Assembly: GCF_010723735.1 (NCBI RefSeq)
Contig: NZ_BLLB01000002.1
Span: 372,001 to 436,000, forward strand
Length of the DNA: 64,000 nt
Direction: 5' to 3'
Source: Mycolicibacterium hippocampi
GTDB taxonomy: Bacteria > Actinomycetota > Actinomycetes > Mycobacteriales > Mycobacteriaceae
The notes under the pieces are model-generated. The model was not told the origin of the DNA. It did not search any database and saw nothing but the letters and a program-made list of their open reading frames with translations. Shown here one piece after another: positions 32,615 through 41,736 of the stretch (the stretch's first letter is position 1; each line of letters starts with the position of its first letter). A program made the position numbers and the translations under genes.

Positions 32615-33619
32615 TCAGGACGACGTCCAACCCAGCAGCTTCTCAGCGGGCCAGCTGTTGACGATCCGGTCGGCGGTCAGTCCGGCGTCCACAGCGCGGG
32701 CGGCACCGTAGCCGAGAAACTCCAACTGGCCGGGAGCGTGGGAGTCGGTGTCGATGGAGAACACACAGCCGATGTCCATCGCCAGCTTGAGCAGCCGTGT
32801 CGGTGGATCGCGCCGCTCCGGGCGGGAGTTGATCTCGACGGCAGTGCCGCTGTCCCGGCAGGCGGTGAACACCTTCTCGGCGTCGAACTTCGATTCGGGA
32901 CGCTGGCCCCGACCGCCGGTCACGAGCCGGCCGGTGCAGTGGCCGAGAACGTCGGTGTGCGGATTGGCCACGGCCTTGAGCATCCGGCGGGTCATCGACG
33001 GGGCGTCCATCGCCAGCTTCGAGTGCACACTGGCGACGACGACGTCGAGCCGCTCGAGCAGCTCGGGTTCCTGATCGAGAGAGCCGTCCTCGAGGATGTC
33101 GACCTCGATACCGGTGAGAATCCGCATCGGAGAAACCTTTTCGCGAAGCTCGTCGATGACGTCGAGCTGGTGGCGCAGCCGCTCCGGGGACAAGCCGTTG
33201 GCGATCCGCAGCCGTGGCGAATGATCGGTCAGCGCGCAGTACTCATGGCCGAGATCGCGGGCGGCCATCATCATCTCTTCGATCGGGGCTGATCCGTCGG
33301 ACCAGTTGGAGTGCACATGCAGGTCACCGCGCAATGCTGCGCGGATACCACCACCCCCGAGATCGACGGCGGTGTCGCGCAGCTCGGTGAGCACGTCGGG
33401 TTCCCGCCCGGCCCACGCCTGTGCGATGACCTTGGCGGTCTTCGGTCCGATCTTGGGCAGTGACTGCCAGCTGTTGGCCGCGCCGTGCCTGTCGCGCTGC
33501 TCGTCGGTGAGGGCCTCGACGACGTCGGCGGCGTTACGGTAGGCCATCACCCGTCGGGGATCCTCGCGCGCGCGGTCCTTGTAGTACGCGATCTGGCGCA
33601 GCGCGGTCACCGGGTCCAT
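32615..33619 (-). CDS. PHP-domain phosphoesterase with PolX-type helix-hairpin-helix N-terminus (Rv3856c homologue)
   Basis: 334 residues. The first 95 resemble the helix-hairpin-helix part of family X polymerases (QSLPKIGPKTAKVIAQAWAG). The rest is a PHP domain: GDLHVHSNWSDGSAPIEEM, YCALTDHSPRL, ASVHSKL, and a final DSHAPGQL, which together supply the metal ligands. It probably cleaves phosphoesters in DNA repair. It lies tail to tail with the DinB3-type polymerase, 18 bases apart. Confidence 0.87.
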   Translation of the reverse strand: MDPVTALRQIAYYKDRAREDPRRVMAYRNAADVVEALTDEQRDRHGAANSWQSLPKIGPKTAKVIAQAWAGREPDVLTELRDTAVDLGGGGIRAALRGDLHVHSNWSDGSAPIEEMMMAARDLGHEYCALTDHSPRLRIANGLSPERLRHQLDVIDELREKVSPMRILTGIEVDILEDGSLDQEPELLERLDVVVASVHSKLAMDAPSMTRRMLKAVANPHTDVLGHCTGRLVTGGRGQRPESKFDAEKVFTACRDSGTAVEINSRPERRDPPTRLLKLAMDIGCVFSIDTDSHAPGQLEFLGYGAARAVDAGLTADRIVNSWPAEKLLGWTSS

Positions 33620-33698
33620 GGATCCAGTGTGCCCAATTTCGGCGACCGGTTACTCGCACCACAGTTGACGGATTCGCCCGCAGTGGCAGCTACAGTGA

Positions 33699-33716
33699 AT
33701 TGAGTATTCGTTCAAT
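33699..33716. promoter_or_regulatory. Putative ArsR-family operator
   Basis: ATTGA-N8-TCAAT lies just downstream of a possible -10 (TACAGT, 33691-33696) and 24 bases before the ArsR start. Such AT-rich palindromes are typical of ArsR/SmtB autoregulation. A TTGACG lies 20 bases upstream of the -10, longer than optimal. Confidence 0.5.
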
Positions 33717-33739
33717 CCATCAATCCGTAAGGTGCCCTA

Positions 33740-34117
33740 GTGCCTGATCGTGTCCCCGACGCCGCCGACCGGCCGCTCTATGAGATCAAGGCCAACCTGT
33801 TCAAGGCGCTCGCCCACCCGGCGCGGATCCGTGTCCTGGAGATCCTGTCCGCCGCCGGCGGGCCGACTCCGGTGAGCGAGATCCTGGCCGACACGGATCT
33901 CGAGGCGACGCTGCTCTCCCAGCACCTCGCGGTGCTCAAGCGCCACCACGTCGTGAGCGGCCACCGCGTCGGCAACGCGGTCTTCTATCAACTCGCCCAC
34001 CCCAAGGTCTCCGAGCTGCTCGTGATCGCCCGCACATTTCTCGCCGACACCCTCGGCGCCCAGCGCGATCAGCTCGAGGCGATCAAGGCGCTGCCGCCGG
34101 TGCAGCCGCCCCGATGA
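33740..34117 (+). CDS. ArsR/SmtB-family transcriptional regulator
   Basis: 125 residues from the GTG at 33740, with TAAGG eight bases upstream. The winged helix is clear: KALAHPARIRVLEIL, then SEILADTDLEATLLSQHLAVLKRHHVVSGHRVGNAVFY. There are no cysteine pairs or histidine clusters of the known metal sites, so the signal may not be a metal. Its stop overlaps the SulP gene by ATGA, making a two-gene operon. Confidence 0.88.
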   Translation: MPDRVPDAADRPLYEIKANLFKALAHPARIRVLEILSAAGGPTPVSEILADTDLEATLLSQHLAVLKRHHVVSGHRVGNAVFYQLAHPKVSELLVIARTFLADTLGAQRDQLEAIKALPPVQPPR

Positions 34118-35760
34118 TCGTGTCCGCGGCGAGCAACCTGGCCCGCCTGCTGCCCAGTCGTCGCGACTACTCCGAGCTCCCCCGGTCGTGGCGCCGCGAC
34201 ATCCTCGCCGGCGTCACCGTCGGCGTGGTCGCGCTACCCCTGGCTCTGGCGTTCGGCATCAGCTCCGGAGTCGGTGCGGCCGCCGGGCTGATCACCGCGG
34301 TCATCGCCGGACTGGTGGCCGCGGTGTTCGGCGGCTCACACGTTCAGGTGTCAGGACCCACGGGCGCGATGGCGGTGGTGCTCGCCCCGATCGTCGTCCT
34401 GCACGGGGTCGGCAGTGTCGCCCTGGTCACCGTGCTGGGCGGGCTGATCGTGCTGGCCGCCGGTGTCACCGGATTGGGTCGCGCGGTGACGTTCATCCCG
34501 TGGCCGGTGATCGAGGGATTCACCCTCGGGATCGCCGCCATCATCTTCCTGCAGCAGCTGCCCGCGGCCTTCGCGACGACAGGCACACCCGGCGAGCGCA
34601 CCCTGGTGGCCGCCTGGCACGTTGTCAGCCAGGCCGACTGGGGCCACGCCTGGAAAAGCCTCGGGGTGGTGGCATTCATCGCGCTGCTGATGACCGTGCT
34701 GCCTCGTCTGCACCGCAGCATCCCGGAATCGCTGAGCGCGGTGGTCGCCGCGACCGTGCTGGTCGTCGTGCTGGGCATACCGGTCGCCCGTATCGGCGAG
34801 CTGCCCTCCCATCTGCCCGCGCCGGTGCTCCCGCACGCCGACCTCGGCGCACTGCGCGACCTGGTGGGCGCCGCGCTGGCGATCGCGGCGCTGGCCGCGA
34901 TCGAATCGCTCCTGTCCGCACGGGTTGCCGCGACGATGGCGTCCACCGGACCCTACGACCCCGATCGCGAGCTCGTGGGCCAGGGACTCGCCTCGGTGGC
35001 CTCCGGGGTCTTCGGCGGCATGCCCGCCACCGGCGCGATAGCCCGCACCGCGGTCAACGTCAGGTCCGGGGCCCGTACCCGCGTGTCGGCGATCGTGCAC
35101 TCGCTGGTCCTGCTCGGTGTGGTCTACCTGGCGACAGGGCCGGTGTCGGCGATCCCGCTCGCGGCCCTGGCAGGTGTGCTGATGGCGACCTCGTTCCGGA
35201 TGATCTCGGCGTCCACAGTGCGAAAGATCCTGCGTTCCACCCGTTCTGATGCGTTGACCTTCGTGCTGACGGCCGTGATCACGGTGTGCTTCGACCTGAT
35301 AGAGGCCGTGGAGATCGGCGTGGTCGTCGCTGCGTTCTTCGCGCTGCGCAGCGTCGCCCGGCGCAGCAGCGTGGTCAGGGAGCAGCTCCCCGGGCCACGC
35401 CGCCCCGGGGACGAGGAGATCGCCCTGCTGCGCCTGGACGGCGCGATGTTCTTCGGTGTCGCCGAACGGATCTCGACGGCGATCACGGATGCCGAGGGAC
35501 CCCGGACTTCGGTGGTGATCATCCGGATGTCACAGCTGGGCATGCTCGATGCCACCGGCGCGCACACCTTGGCGCAGATCTGCACCGAACTTGAAGGCCG
35601 TGGCATCACCGTCATCATCAAGGGGGTGCGCCCCGAGCACAACGCGCTGCTGGCCAACGTCGGCGTCTTCGAATCGCTGCGGCACGAACGCCATCTCGTC
35701 GACACCCTCGACGATGCCATCGAGCACGCCCGCGCCCATGTGAGCCGTCAGCCCCACTGA
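34114..35760 (+). CDS. SulP-family anion transporter with STAS domain
   Basis: 548 residues: 11-12 transmembrane helices, with GISSGVGAAAGLITA and the SulP motif region HVQVSGPTGAMAVVLAPIV, then a C-terminal STAS domain (about 440-540; VVIIRMSQLGMLDATGAHTLAQI). Family members carry sulfate, bicarbonate or dicarboxylates. Coupling to an ArsR regulator rather than to sulfur genes is unusual and leaves the anion open. It converges on the TPI-like gene with 2 bases between stops. Confidence 0.88.
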   Translation: MIVSAASNLARLLPSRRDYSELPRSWRRDILAGVTVGVVALPLALAFGISSGVGAAAGLITAVIAGLVAAVFGGSHVQVSGPTGAMAVVLAPIVVLHGVGSVALVTVLGGLIVLAAGVTGLGRAVTFIPWPVIEGFTLGIAAIIFLQQLPAAFATTGTPGERTLVAAWHVVSQADWGHAWKSLGVVAFIALLMTVLPRLHRSIPESLSAVVAATVLVVVLGIPVARIGELPSHLPAPVLPHADLGALRDLVGAALAIAALAAIESLLSARVAATMASTGPYDPDRELVGQGLASVASGVFGGMPATGAIARTAVNVRSGARTRVSAIVHSLVLLGVVYLATGPVSAIPLAALAGVLMATSFRMISASTVRKILRSTRSDALTFVLTAVITVCFDLIEAVEIGVVVAAFFALRSVARRSSVVREQLPGPRRPGDEEIALLRLDGAMFFGVAERISTAITDAEGPRTSVVIIRMSQLGMLDATGAHTLAQICTELEGRGITVIIKGVRPEHNALLANVGVFESLRHERHLVDTLDDAIEHARAHVSRQPH

Positions 35761-35762
35761 GA

Positions 35763-36566
35763 TCAGCCGCCGGCCGAGCCGGTCGCCTTCCGGTGAGCTG
35801 CTGCCACTTCGAGAAGCCGCAGATAGCCGGGTAGGTGCCACGCGGCCCGGCCGATGAACAGCCCGGTGACATGGTCGATGCCCAGCAGATCCTCGGCATT
35901 GTCCAGGCTCACCGAGCCACCGTAGAGCAATCCTCTTGTCCGGCCGCCGTATTCGCGTCCGAGGTCGGCGAACGGCTCGCGCAGTTCCTCGACCGTCGCA
36001 GGGCGACCGTTCTCACCGATTGCCCAGATGGGTTCGTAGGCTATGAGAACACGGCCCAATTGGTCCGCGGGAAGACCGTCGAGCGCGCCGGCGGCCTGCT
36101 CGAGGATGAACCCCGACGAATCGCCGGCACGTTTGACCTCGGCGCTCTCGCCGACGCACAACAACGGCACGAGACCGTGTGCCAGCACGGCGGCGACCTT
36201 GAGCCGAGTTGTCGCCACGGTCTCGCCGAAGTGTTCGCGACGCTCGGAGTGGCCGATCTCGACGAGCTGGGCTCCGGCGTCCTTCGCCTGCATGACGGAG
36301 ACCTCGCCCGTCCATGCTCCGTGGTCCTCCCAGTGCGCATTCTGCACACCGAGCAGCACCGGTGAACCGGCTCCCAGCTCGTCACGGGCGGCGGCGACCG
36401 CCGTGAACGACGGGATGATGAAGGGCTGCACCCCGGACAGGTCAGTGCGGCTGGTGTACTCGGACAGGCCGCGCGCGTACAGCCGGGCCTCGGTGACCCC
36501 CTTGTTCATCTTCCAGCTGGTGCCGACCCACAACGGGCCGACGCCGACTGCCGCCGGGTCAGTCAC
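35763..36566 (-). CDS. Triosephosphate isomerase-like enzyme, probable erythrulose-phosphate isomerase (EryH/LerI type)
   Basis: 267 residues from the GTG at 36566, overlapping the RpiB-like gene by 8 bases. TPI catalytic residues are kept: Lys in SWKMNK, His in [12 protein letters not shown], Glu in [10 protein letters not shown]. Two positions differ from housekeeping TPI: the Asn of NWKMN is Ser, and flexible loop 6 reads AIGENGRP rather than AIGTG. This fits the branch that isomerises L-erythrulose 1-phosphate to D-erythrulose 4-phosphate (EryH, LerI). The kinase and RpiB-like neighbours support that role; it is inference. Confidence 0.85.
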   Translation of the reverse strand: MTDPAAVGVGPLWVGTSWKMNKGVTEARLYARGLSEYTSRTDLSGVQPFIIPSFTAVAAARDELGAGSPVLLGVQNAHWEDHGAWTGEVSVMQAKDAGAQLVEIGHSERREHFGETVATTRLKVAAVLAHGLVPLLCVGESAEVKRAGDSSGFILEQAAGALDGLPADQLGRVLIAYEPIWAIGENGRPATVEELREPFADLGREYGGRTRGLLYGGSVSLDNAEDLLGIDHVTGLFIGRAAWHLPGYLRLLEVAAAHRKATGSAGG

Positions 36567-37017
36567 TCTCGTACGAGCTGATGGCATCAACCTTGGCTGC
36601 CGACGAGGACTGCGGGTCGAATTCCAGGCCGAGCCATTCCTTGACCAGCACCCGCGCCAGCTCCAGTCCCACCACTCGCTCACCCATGCACAGCACCTGC
36701 GCGTTGTTCGACAGCACAGAGCGTTGCACCGAGTAGAGATCGTGCGCGGTGACCGCGCGGATCCCCTTGACCTTGTTCGCGGAGATGGCGACGCCCAGGC
36801 CGGTACCGCAGACCAGCAGAGCCCGGTCCGCCTCACCGCTGGCGATCTTCTCGGCGGCCGCGACGGCGACGTTGGGGTAGGCCGTGTCGTCTTCGGAGCC
36901 CATGACACCGACGTCCTCGACGGTGGCCACCCGCTCGTCGGACTCCAGGTCCTTGCGCAGTGCCTCCTTGTAGCTGAATCCGGCGTTGTCGCCGCCGACC
37001 ACAATCCTCAAAGCCAT
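36559..37017 (-). CDS. RpiB/LacAB-family sugar-phosphate isomerase, probable erythrulose-4-phosphate isomerase (EryI/DerI type)
   Basis: 152 residues from the ATG at 37017, with AAAGGA seven bases upstream; the frame is open to 37047. It begins [20 protein letters not shown], where housekeeping RpiB has DHAG: the His is Asn here. [19 protein letters not shown] carries the catalytic Cys and phosphate loop. RpiB enzymes interconvert pentose phosphates, while the EryI branch acts on D-erythrulose 4-phosphate to give erythrose 4-phosphate. The context with a DhaK-type kinase favours the latter. Confidence 0.87.
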   Translation of the reverse strand: MALRIVVGGDNAGFSYKEALRKDLESDERVATVEDVGVMGSEDDTAYPNVAVAAAEKIASGEADRALLVCGTGLGVAISANKVKGIRAVTAHDLYSVQRSVLSNNAQVLCMGERVVGLELARVLVKEWLGLEFDPQSSSAAKVDAISSYESD

Positions 37018-37043
37018 GATTCGATCCTTTTCATTGATTTGGT

Positions 37044-38759
37044 TCAACGGGTCAGGTGCTCGCCGAGGGCGGCCATCAACATCGAGAACGACAGCGCGCC
37101 GGGGTCCGGGGTGCCGACGCTCTTCTCGCCGAGCACCCTCGCGCGGCCCAGCCGGGCCGGGATGTCCGCTGTCTTGTCAGCCGCTTCGCGGGCCACGCCG
37201 GCCGCGGTTGTGATTGCGGAACCCGCCTCCTTGTCGATGGCCTCCGCCAGCGCATCGCGGAACGGTGCAGCGGCGTCGACCATCGTCTTGTCACCCGGCT
37301 CGGCACCACCGAGACGGATGACGGCGTCGATCCCGGCGCTGACCGCGTCGACGATGTCCTGGTCGCTGACGTCGCCGGTGTCGGAGAAGACGCCCCCGGC
37401 GCTGGTCAGTGCAGCGCCCCACAGCGCACCCGAGGTGCCCCCGGCCGAGTCCGCCCACGCCTGACCAGCCAGCAGCAGGGTGGTCCGTGCGCCGGCGCCC
37501 TGTTCGGCGGCGGTGCGGGCCGCCTGTGCCGCGCCGCGGGAGCCGAAGGCCATGCCCTGGCCGTGATCACCGTCGCCGGCGACCGCGTCGAGACGACCGA
37601 GCTCGGCCTCGTTCTCTGCACACACCTTCTGCCATGTCTCGAGTACCGCGACGATGTTCTGCGCGCGGGCTCGGGACTCCTCGCTCGCCTCCGGAATCTC
37701 CGCCTCGGCGGCGTCCCAGATGCTGGTGCGCGGGGCCCGGTCCGCAGCCGGCATCGCGCCGCGACGGAACGCCGGCGTCTCCACTGGCGCCAGCCACAGC
37801 TTTTCGAGTTCGGCGTCGAGGAACACCAACGTCAACGACAGGCCGGCCATGTCGAGGCTGGTGACGAACTCACCGACCTCCGGCCGAACCGCGGTGAGCC
37901 CCTTGTCCTTCAGGCGTTCGGCGATGCGGCCGTAGACGACGAAGAGCTCCTCGTACTTCACGGTGCCGAGCCCGTTGAGGATCACCGCCACCCGGCCGTC
38001 GTAACCGTGCTCGCCGCGTGCGGGCTCTTCGGACAGCAGTTCGTCGAGCAGTAGGTCGGCGATCTCGGTGGCGCTGCCGATCGGGGTGTCGCGGACACCT
38101 GGTTCGCCGTGGATGCCCAGGCCCACTCCCATCTGGCCGTCCTCGATGTGGAAGAGCGGCTCACCGGCGCCGGGCAGGGTGCACCCGTCGAAGGCCAACC
38201 CGAACGAGCGCGTGGCATCGTTGGCCTTCCAGGCCACACGCTCGGCCTCGTCGAGATCCGCGCCGGCTTCGATGGCCGCGCCTGCGATCTTGAAGACCGG
38301 CAGGTCGCCTGCGACGCCTCGGCGGTCGCGGTGGTTGTCCGGACCGTTGGACGCGATGTCGTCGCTGACGGTGACGATGCGCACGTCGATCCCCTCGTGT
38401 CGCAACTTCTCCGCAGCCAGGCCGAAGTGCAGGACGTCGCCGGCGTAGTTGCCGAACCCGAGGATCACGCCGCCACCGTTCTCGGCGTTGCGCACCACCG
38501 AATACACCTCCGAGGCGGACGGCGAGGAGAAGATGTTGCCGCACGGCGCACCGTGGCCCATGCCGGGCCCGACCCACCCGGCGAAGGCGGGGTAATGGCC
38601 GGAGCCGCCGCCGATGACGAGTGCGGGCTGGCCCTGCGGAGTCTGCGTCGAGCGAGCCACGCCGCCGGGGACCTCGGCGAGGAGGTCCGAGTGGCAGGCG
38701 ACGAGGCCGCGAACGGCCTCGTCGGCGAAGTCGTCCGGGGAGTTGAGGAGGTACGTCAT
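37044..38759 (-). CDS. DhaK-DhaL fusion kinase (dihydroxyacetone/erythrulose kinase family)
   Basis: 571 residues in one chain. The DhaK half (1-330) has [40 protein letters not shown] and GIHGEPG, whose His binds the carbonyl of the substrate as a hemiaminal. The DhaL half (about 365-571) has [13 protein letters not shown] with the Asp residues that bind Mg-ATP. This is the ATP-dependent type, not the PTS type. It would phosphorylate dihydroxyacetone or a tetrulose such as erythrulose. First gene of the minus arm; 26 bases separate it from the RpiB-like gene. Confidence 0.92.
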   Translation of the reverse strand: MTYLLNSPDDFADEAVRGLVACHSDLLAEVPGGVARSTQTPQGQPALVIGGGSGHYPAFAGWVGPGMGHGAPCGNIFSSPSASEVYSVVRNAENGGGVILGFGNYAGDVLHFGLAAEKLRHEGIDVRIVTVSDDIASNGPDNHRDRRGVAGDLPVFKIAGAAIEAGADLDEAERVAWKANDATRSFGLAFDGCTLPGAGEPLFHIEDGQMGVGLGIHGEPGVRDTPIGSATEIADLLLDELLSEEPARGEHGYDGRVAVILNGLGTVKYEELFVVYGRIAERLKDKGLTAVRPEVGEFVTSLDMAGLSLTLVFLDAELEKLWLAPVETPAFRRGAMPAADRAPRTSIWDAAEAEIPEASEESRARAQNIVAVLETWQKVCAENEAELGRLDAVAGDGDHGQGMAFGSRGAAQAARTAAEQGAGARTTLLLAGQAWADSAGGTSGALWGAALTSAGGVFSDTGDVSDQDIVDAVSAGIDAVIRLGGAEPGDKTMVDAAAPFRDALAEAIDKEAGSAITTAAGVAREAADKTADIPARLGRARVLGEKSVGTPDPGALSFSMLMAALGEHLTR

Positions 38760-38833
38760 TGTTCCGTCCTTGGGATGCGCCGGCGAGACCGCGGAGACGC
38801 TGTCCCGCGGCTCGGTGTCCGAATTCTAATCGT

Positions 38834-38840
38834 ATAGGAT
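38834..38840. promoter_or_regulatory. Candidate GntR box before the kinase operon
   Basis: ATAGGAT within CGTATAGGATAATCG lies 75 bases upstream of the kinase ATG and just after the GntR stop. The same core occurs twice in the plus-arm promoter (39716-39721 and, inverted, 39738-39743), which suggests one shared regulator. Confidence 0.45.
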
Positions 38841-38853
38841 AATCGACGCCAGC

Positions 38854-39597
38854 TCAGCGAAGTGGGTTTTCGCCGTTCCCCCGGGGGACGTCTGCGTCGG
38901 TGATCCCTGCCGTGCGTGTGATGCGGGCATGTTCGGACAGCGCCCGCTCCTTCACGCTCCTGATGTGCGAGTGCATGATGCGGTAGACCTCGGGCCCGTA
39001 ACCTCGCCGCAGCGCGGCCAGGATCTCGCGGTGCTCGGCGATCGCGCAGGCGGAATCCGTGACGCCCACCCCGATGAAGAGCCGGAAGCGCTGCCCGTGG
39101 CCGCCGAGTGCGTCATAGGCCCGCAACAGCGCGTTGTTGTCGGCGTGTTCGGCGATCAGCCGGTGAAACCGTTCGTCCGCGCGGCGGTACGCCCGGATCG
39201 CCGCGGCATCGGGAGTGTGCGGCGCCTGTTCCTGCTGGTCGACCGCCTCCTCCAGAGCGCCCAGAAAACCGGCGTCTACCTGGGCACAAGCCAGCTCGGC
39301 CAGCTGCGACTCAATCAGCAGCCGGGCGTCCATGATGTCGGCCATCTCCTTGGCGTCCGGCATCTCCGGCACACGGTAGCCGCGCATGGCCACCCGGACG
39401 ACGTTGCCCGTGGACTCCAGGCGGGCCAACGCCTCGCGCACCGGAGTGGGCGAGACACCCAGGTACCTGGCCGTGCCGTCGATGCTTATCGGGTCTCCGG
39501 AGCGCAGCGTGCCGTCGAGGAGCAGCTCCATCAGCCGCTCGTACACCTGATCGACGAGCGTGCTGCGCACAGGCATCGCGTTGTCGTCGGCTCCCAC
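38854..39597 (-). CDS. GntR-family (FadR/FCD subfamily) transcriptional regulator
   Basis: 247 residues from the GTG at 39597, with AAAGG about eight bases upstream; the ATG at 39576 is possible. The winged helix is at about 10-75 (LVDQVYERLMELLLDGTLRSGD, GVSPTPVREALARLES). The FCD ligand domain follows, with ADERFHRLIAEHADN and AEHREILAALRRG supplying His/Asp metal or ligand residues. It sits between the two divergent arms of the catabolic cluster and most likely senses a pathway intermediate. Confidence 0.9.
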   Translation of the reverse strand: MGADDNAMPVRSTLVDQVYERLMELLLDGTLRSGDPISIDGTARYLGVSPTPVREALARLESTGNVVRVAMRGYRVPEMPDAKEMADIMDARLLIESQLAELACAQVDAGFLGALEEAVDQQEQAPHTPDAAAIRAYRRADERFHRLIAEHADNNALLRAYDALGGHGQRFRLFIGVGVTDSACAIAEHREILAALRRGYGPEVYRIMHSHIRSVKERALSEHARITRTAGITDADVPRGNGENPLR

Positions 39598-39710
39598 TCC
39601 AGGCCTTTCCGCATCCCGGCGGCATCACCGCCCGACGGGGACACGTCGGGCTGGTGGTCCATCGTCGCTGCACACGGCGCACCGATCCAGCGAGGCGAGC
39701 TTACCCGGCA

Positions 39711-39743
39711 TTGACATAGGACACCGATAGCCCTATATCCTAT
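39711..39743 (+). promoter_or_regulatory. Strong promoter and palindromic operator of the sugar-acid operon
   Basis: TTGACA (39711-39716), a 17-base spacer and TATATC (39734-39739) form a near-consensus sigma-A promoter, rare in mycobacteria. ATAGGA (39716-39721) and its inverse TCCTAT (39738-39743) bracket it, and ATAG-CC-CTAT (39727-39736) lies in between. A bound GntR protein would cover the promoter. Confidence 0.65.
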
Positions 39744-39790
39744 TTGATTTAGACGACCATTTTGTGACTCAAACCACGATGGAGCTCTGA

Positions 39791-40711
39791 ATGTACTCAG
39801 CTCACACCTGGCCGATCTCGGCCAACATGCTCGGGTTCGGCAACCGCGGACCCGACGGTGGCCACATCAAGGACGCACCGGCAGCGGTGTGGGCGTCGCA
39901 GCTGCGCCAGGTCCGCGAGCTGGGGTTCGACTACATCGACCCCACCGACGCCTGGGTCCCGCTGGCTGCTCTGACCGACGGTCGTGTCGAGGAGTTCCGC
40001 ACCGTGCTGCGCGACGAGGGGCTGGCGATCTCGTCGATCTCCATGACACGCAGCTCGGTGGTCGACGCCGCGAACGGACCGCAGAACCTCGCCGATGCAC
40101 ACCGGCTGATCGACCTGGCTCCGTCCTTCGGCGCCACCATCGTGAACACCGGCTTCATGCAAGCGGTGACCGCCGAACAGAGCGAGCAGGTCTGGTTCTG
40201 GCTGGTGGAGGGACACGTCGACGACCCGGCGCTGCGTGACCTGGCGGTGGAACGCATCCGCGAGCTCGGCGACCACGCCCGGACCAACGGGATCCAACTC
40301 AGCCTCGAGATGTACGAGGACACCTACATCGGGACACCGGACGAGGCCGTCGGCTTCATCCGCGATGTGGACCACGACGCGGTGGGTCTCAACCCGGATC
40401 TGGGCAACCTGATCAGACTGCACCGGCCGATGCCGCATTTCAGCGAGATGTTCGCCAAAGTCCTTCCGTACGCGAACTTCTGGCACATCAAGAACTACTC
40501 GCGCGACTACGACCCGGCAACCGGCGCATACAGCTCGGCACCGCTGCCGCTGAAGTACGGATACATCAACTACCGCCAGATGATCCGCCTCGCACTCGAA
40601 CTCGGCTACTCCGGGCCGTTCTGCTGCGAGCACTACGGCTCCGATTCCCTGGGCGTGTGCGCCGAGAACCGGGAGTACATCCAGCAGGTTCTCTCCTCCG
40701 CACTCGCCTGA
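39791..40711 (+). CDS. Xylose-isomerase-like TIM-barrel sugar enzyme
   Basis: 306 residues, ATG with GGAG eight bases upstream. The AP-endonuclease-2/xylose-isomerase barrel is recognisable by its metal ligands at strand ends: Glu in LSLEMYED, Asp in GLNPDLGN, His in NFWHIKN and Glu in FCCEHYG. Such enzymes isomerise or epimerise sugars and some decarboxylate 3-oxo sugar acids (OiaC of apionate catabolism). In this cluster, conversion of an oxidised sugar acid to a tetrulose is the most economical role. It is the first gene of the plus arm. Confidence 0.82.
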   Translation: MYSAHTWPISANMLGFGNRGPDGGHIKDAPAAVWASQLRQVRELGFDYIDPTDAWVPLAALTDGRVEEFRTVLRDEGLAISSISMTRSSVVDAANGPQNLADAHRLIDLAPSFGATIVNTGFMQAVTAEQSEQVWFWLVEGHVDDPALRDLAVERIRELGDHARTNGIQLSLEMYEDTYIGTPDEAVGFIRDVDHDAVGLNPDLGNLIRLHRPMPHFSEMFAKVLPYANFWHIKNYSRDYDPATGAYSSAPLPLKYGYINYRQMIRLALELGYSGPFCCEHYGSDSLGVCAENREYIQQVLSSALA

Positions 40712-40736
40712 CCTCCAACCCGAAGGGCACATCGTC

Positions 40737-41699
40737 ATGCGCAAGATCAACACCGTCACAGTCGTCGGCGCCGGTTACATGGGAGGCGGGATCGCTCAGG
40801 TTCTCGCCCTCAACGGCTTCGAGGTCCAGATCGCCGACGTCAGCGTCGAGGCCACCCACGAGGCCCTCACCCGCCTGGAGAAGGAAGCCAGGGAGTTCGA
40901 GGAACAGGGGCTGTTCGAATCGGGCAGCGCCAAGACCATCATGAGCAACCTCAGGGCCGGCGACAGCCTCGAGGACGCCGTCTCCGATGTCGACTTCGTG
41001 ATGGAGGCCGTTTTCGAGGACCCCGACGTGAAAAAGGAAGTCCTCGCCCGGATCTGCGAGAGCGCCCGTCCCGACGCGATCATCGGCACCAACACCTCCA
41101 CCATCCCGGTCAAGGTGCTGGTGGAGGCGGTCACCAACCCCGAGCGGTTCCTCACGGTGCACTTCTCCAACCCCGCACCGTTCATCCCCGGCGTCGAACT
41201 CGTCGCCGGCGAGGCCACCACCCAGGAAGTTATCGACTCGGTCAAGGATCTTCTGGTGCGCGCCGGACGCGAGGGCGCCCAGGTCGCCGACACACCCGGC
41301 ATGGCACTGAACCGCCTGCAGTATGCACTGCTCAAGGAGGCGACCCTGATCGTCGAGCAGGGCGTGGCGTCGGTGGAGGACGTCGACACCATCGTCCGCA
41401 CCACCTTCGGCTTCCGGCTCGGCTTCTTCGGTCCGTTCGCCATCGCCGACCAGGCCGGCCTGCCGGTGTACGCCAAGGGCTACACCACCCTGGAGAACGA
41501 GTTCGGTGAGCGGATGGCCACCCCCAAGCTGCTCACCGACGCCGTCGCTGCGGGGCGCGAAGGGACCAAGAACGGCAAGGGACTCACCGGAGACTTCGAC
41601 GACGACACCAAGGCGAAGCTGATCGCCTACCGGAACAAGGCGTACTCCCGCATGGGGGATCTGCTCCGTGAACTCGGGCCCGCACCGAAGGGATCCTGA
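40737..41699 (+). CDS. 3-hydroxyacyl-CoA-dehydrogenase-family NAD-dependent oxidoreductase
   Basis: 320 residues. The Rossmann motif VVGAGYMGGGIAQ is at the N-terminus. NTSTIPV, VHFSNPAPFIPGVELV and the helical C-terminal domain carry the Ser, catalytic His, Asn and Glu of the family. Members outside fatty-acid metabolism oxidise sugar acids (for example L-gulonate 3-dehydrogenase). With no other beta-oxidation gene nearby and a GntP permease next door, a hydroxy sugar acid is the likely substrate. It starts 25 bases after the TIM-barrel gene. Confidence 0.85.
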   Translation: MRKINTVTVVGAGYMGGGIAQVLALNGFEVQIADVSVEATHEALTRLEKEAREFEEQGLFESGSAKTIMSNLRAGDSLEDAVSDVDFVMEAVFEDPDVKKEVLARICESARPDAIIGTNTSTIPVKVLVEAVTNPERFLTVHFSNPAPFIPGVELVAGEATTQEVIDSVKDLLVRAGREGAQVADTPGMALNRLQYALLKEATLIVEQGVASVEDVDTIVRTTFGFRLGFFGPFAIADQAGLPVYAKGYTTLENEFGERMATPKLLTDAVAAGREGTKNGKGLTGDFDDDTKAKLIAYRNKAYSRMGDLLRELGPAPKGS

Positions 41700-41736
41700 C
41701 CGCCTTCCGCGCCTGCCAAACCCTTAAGGAAACCCC

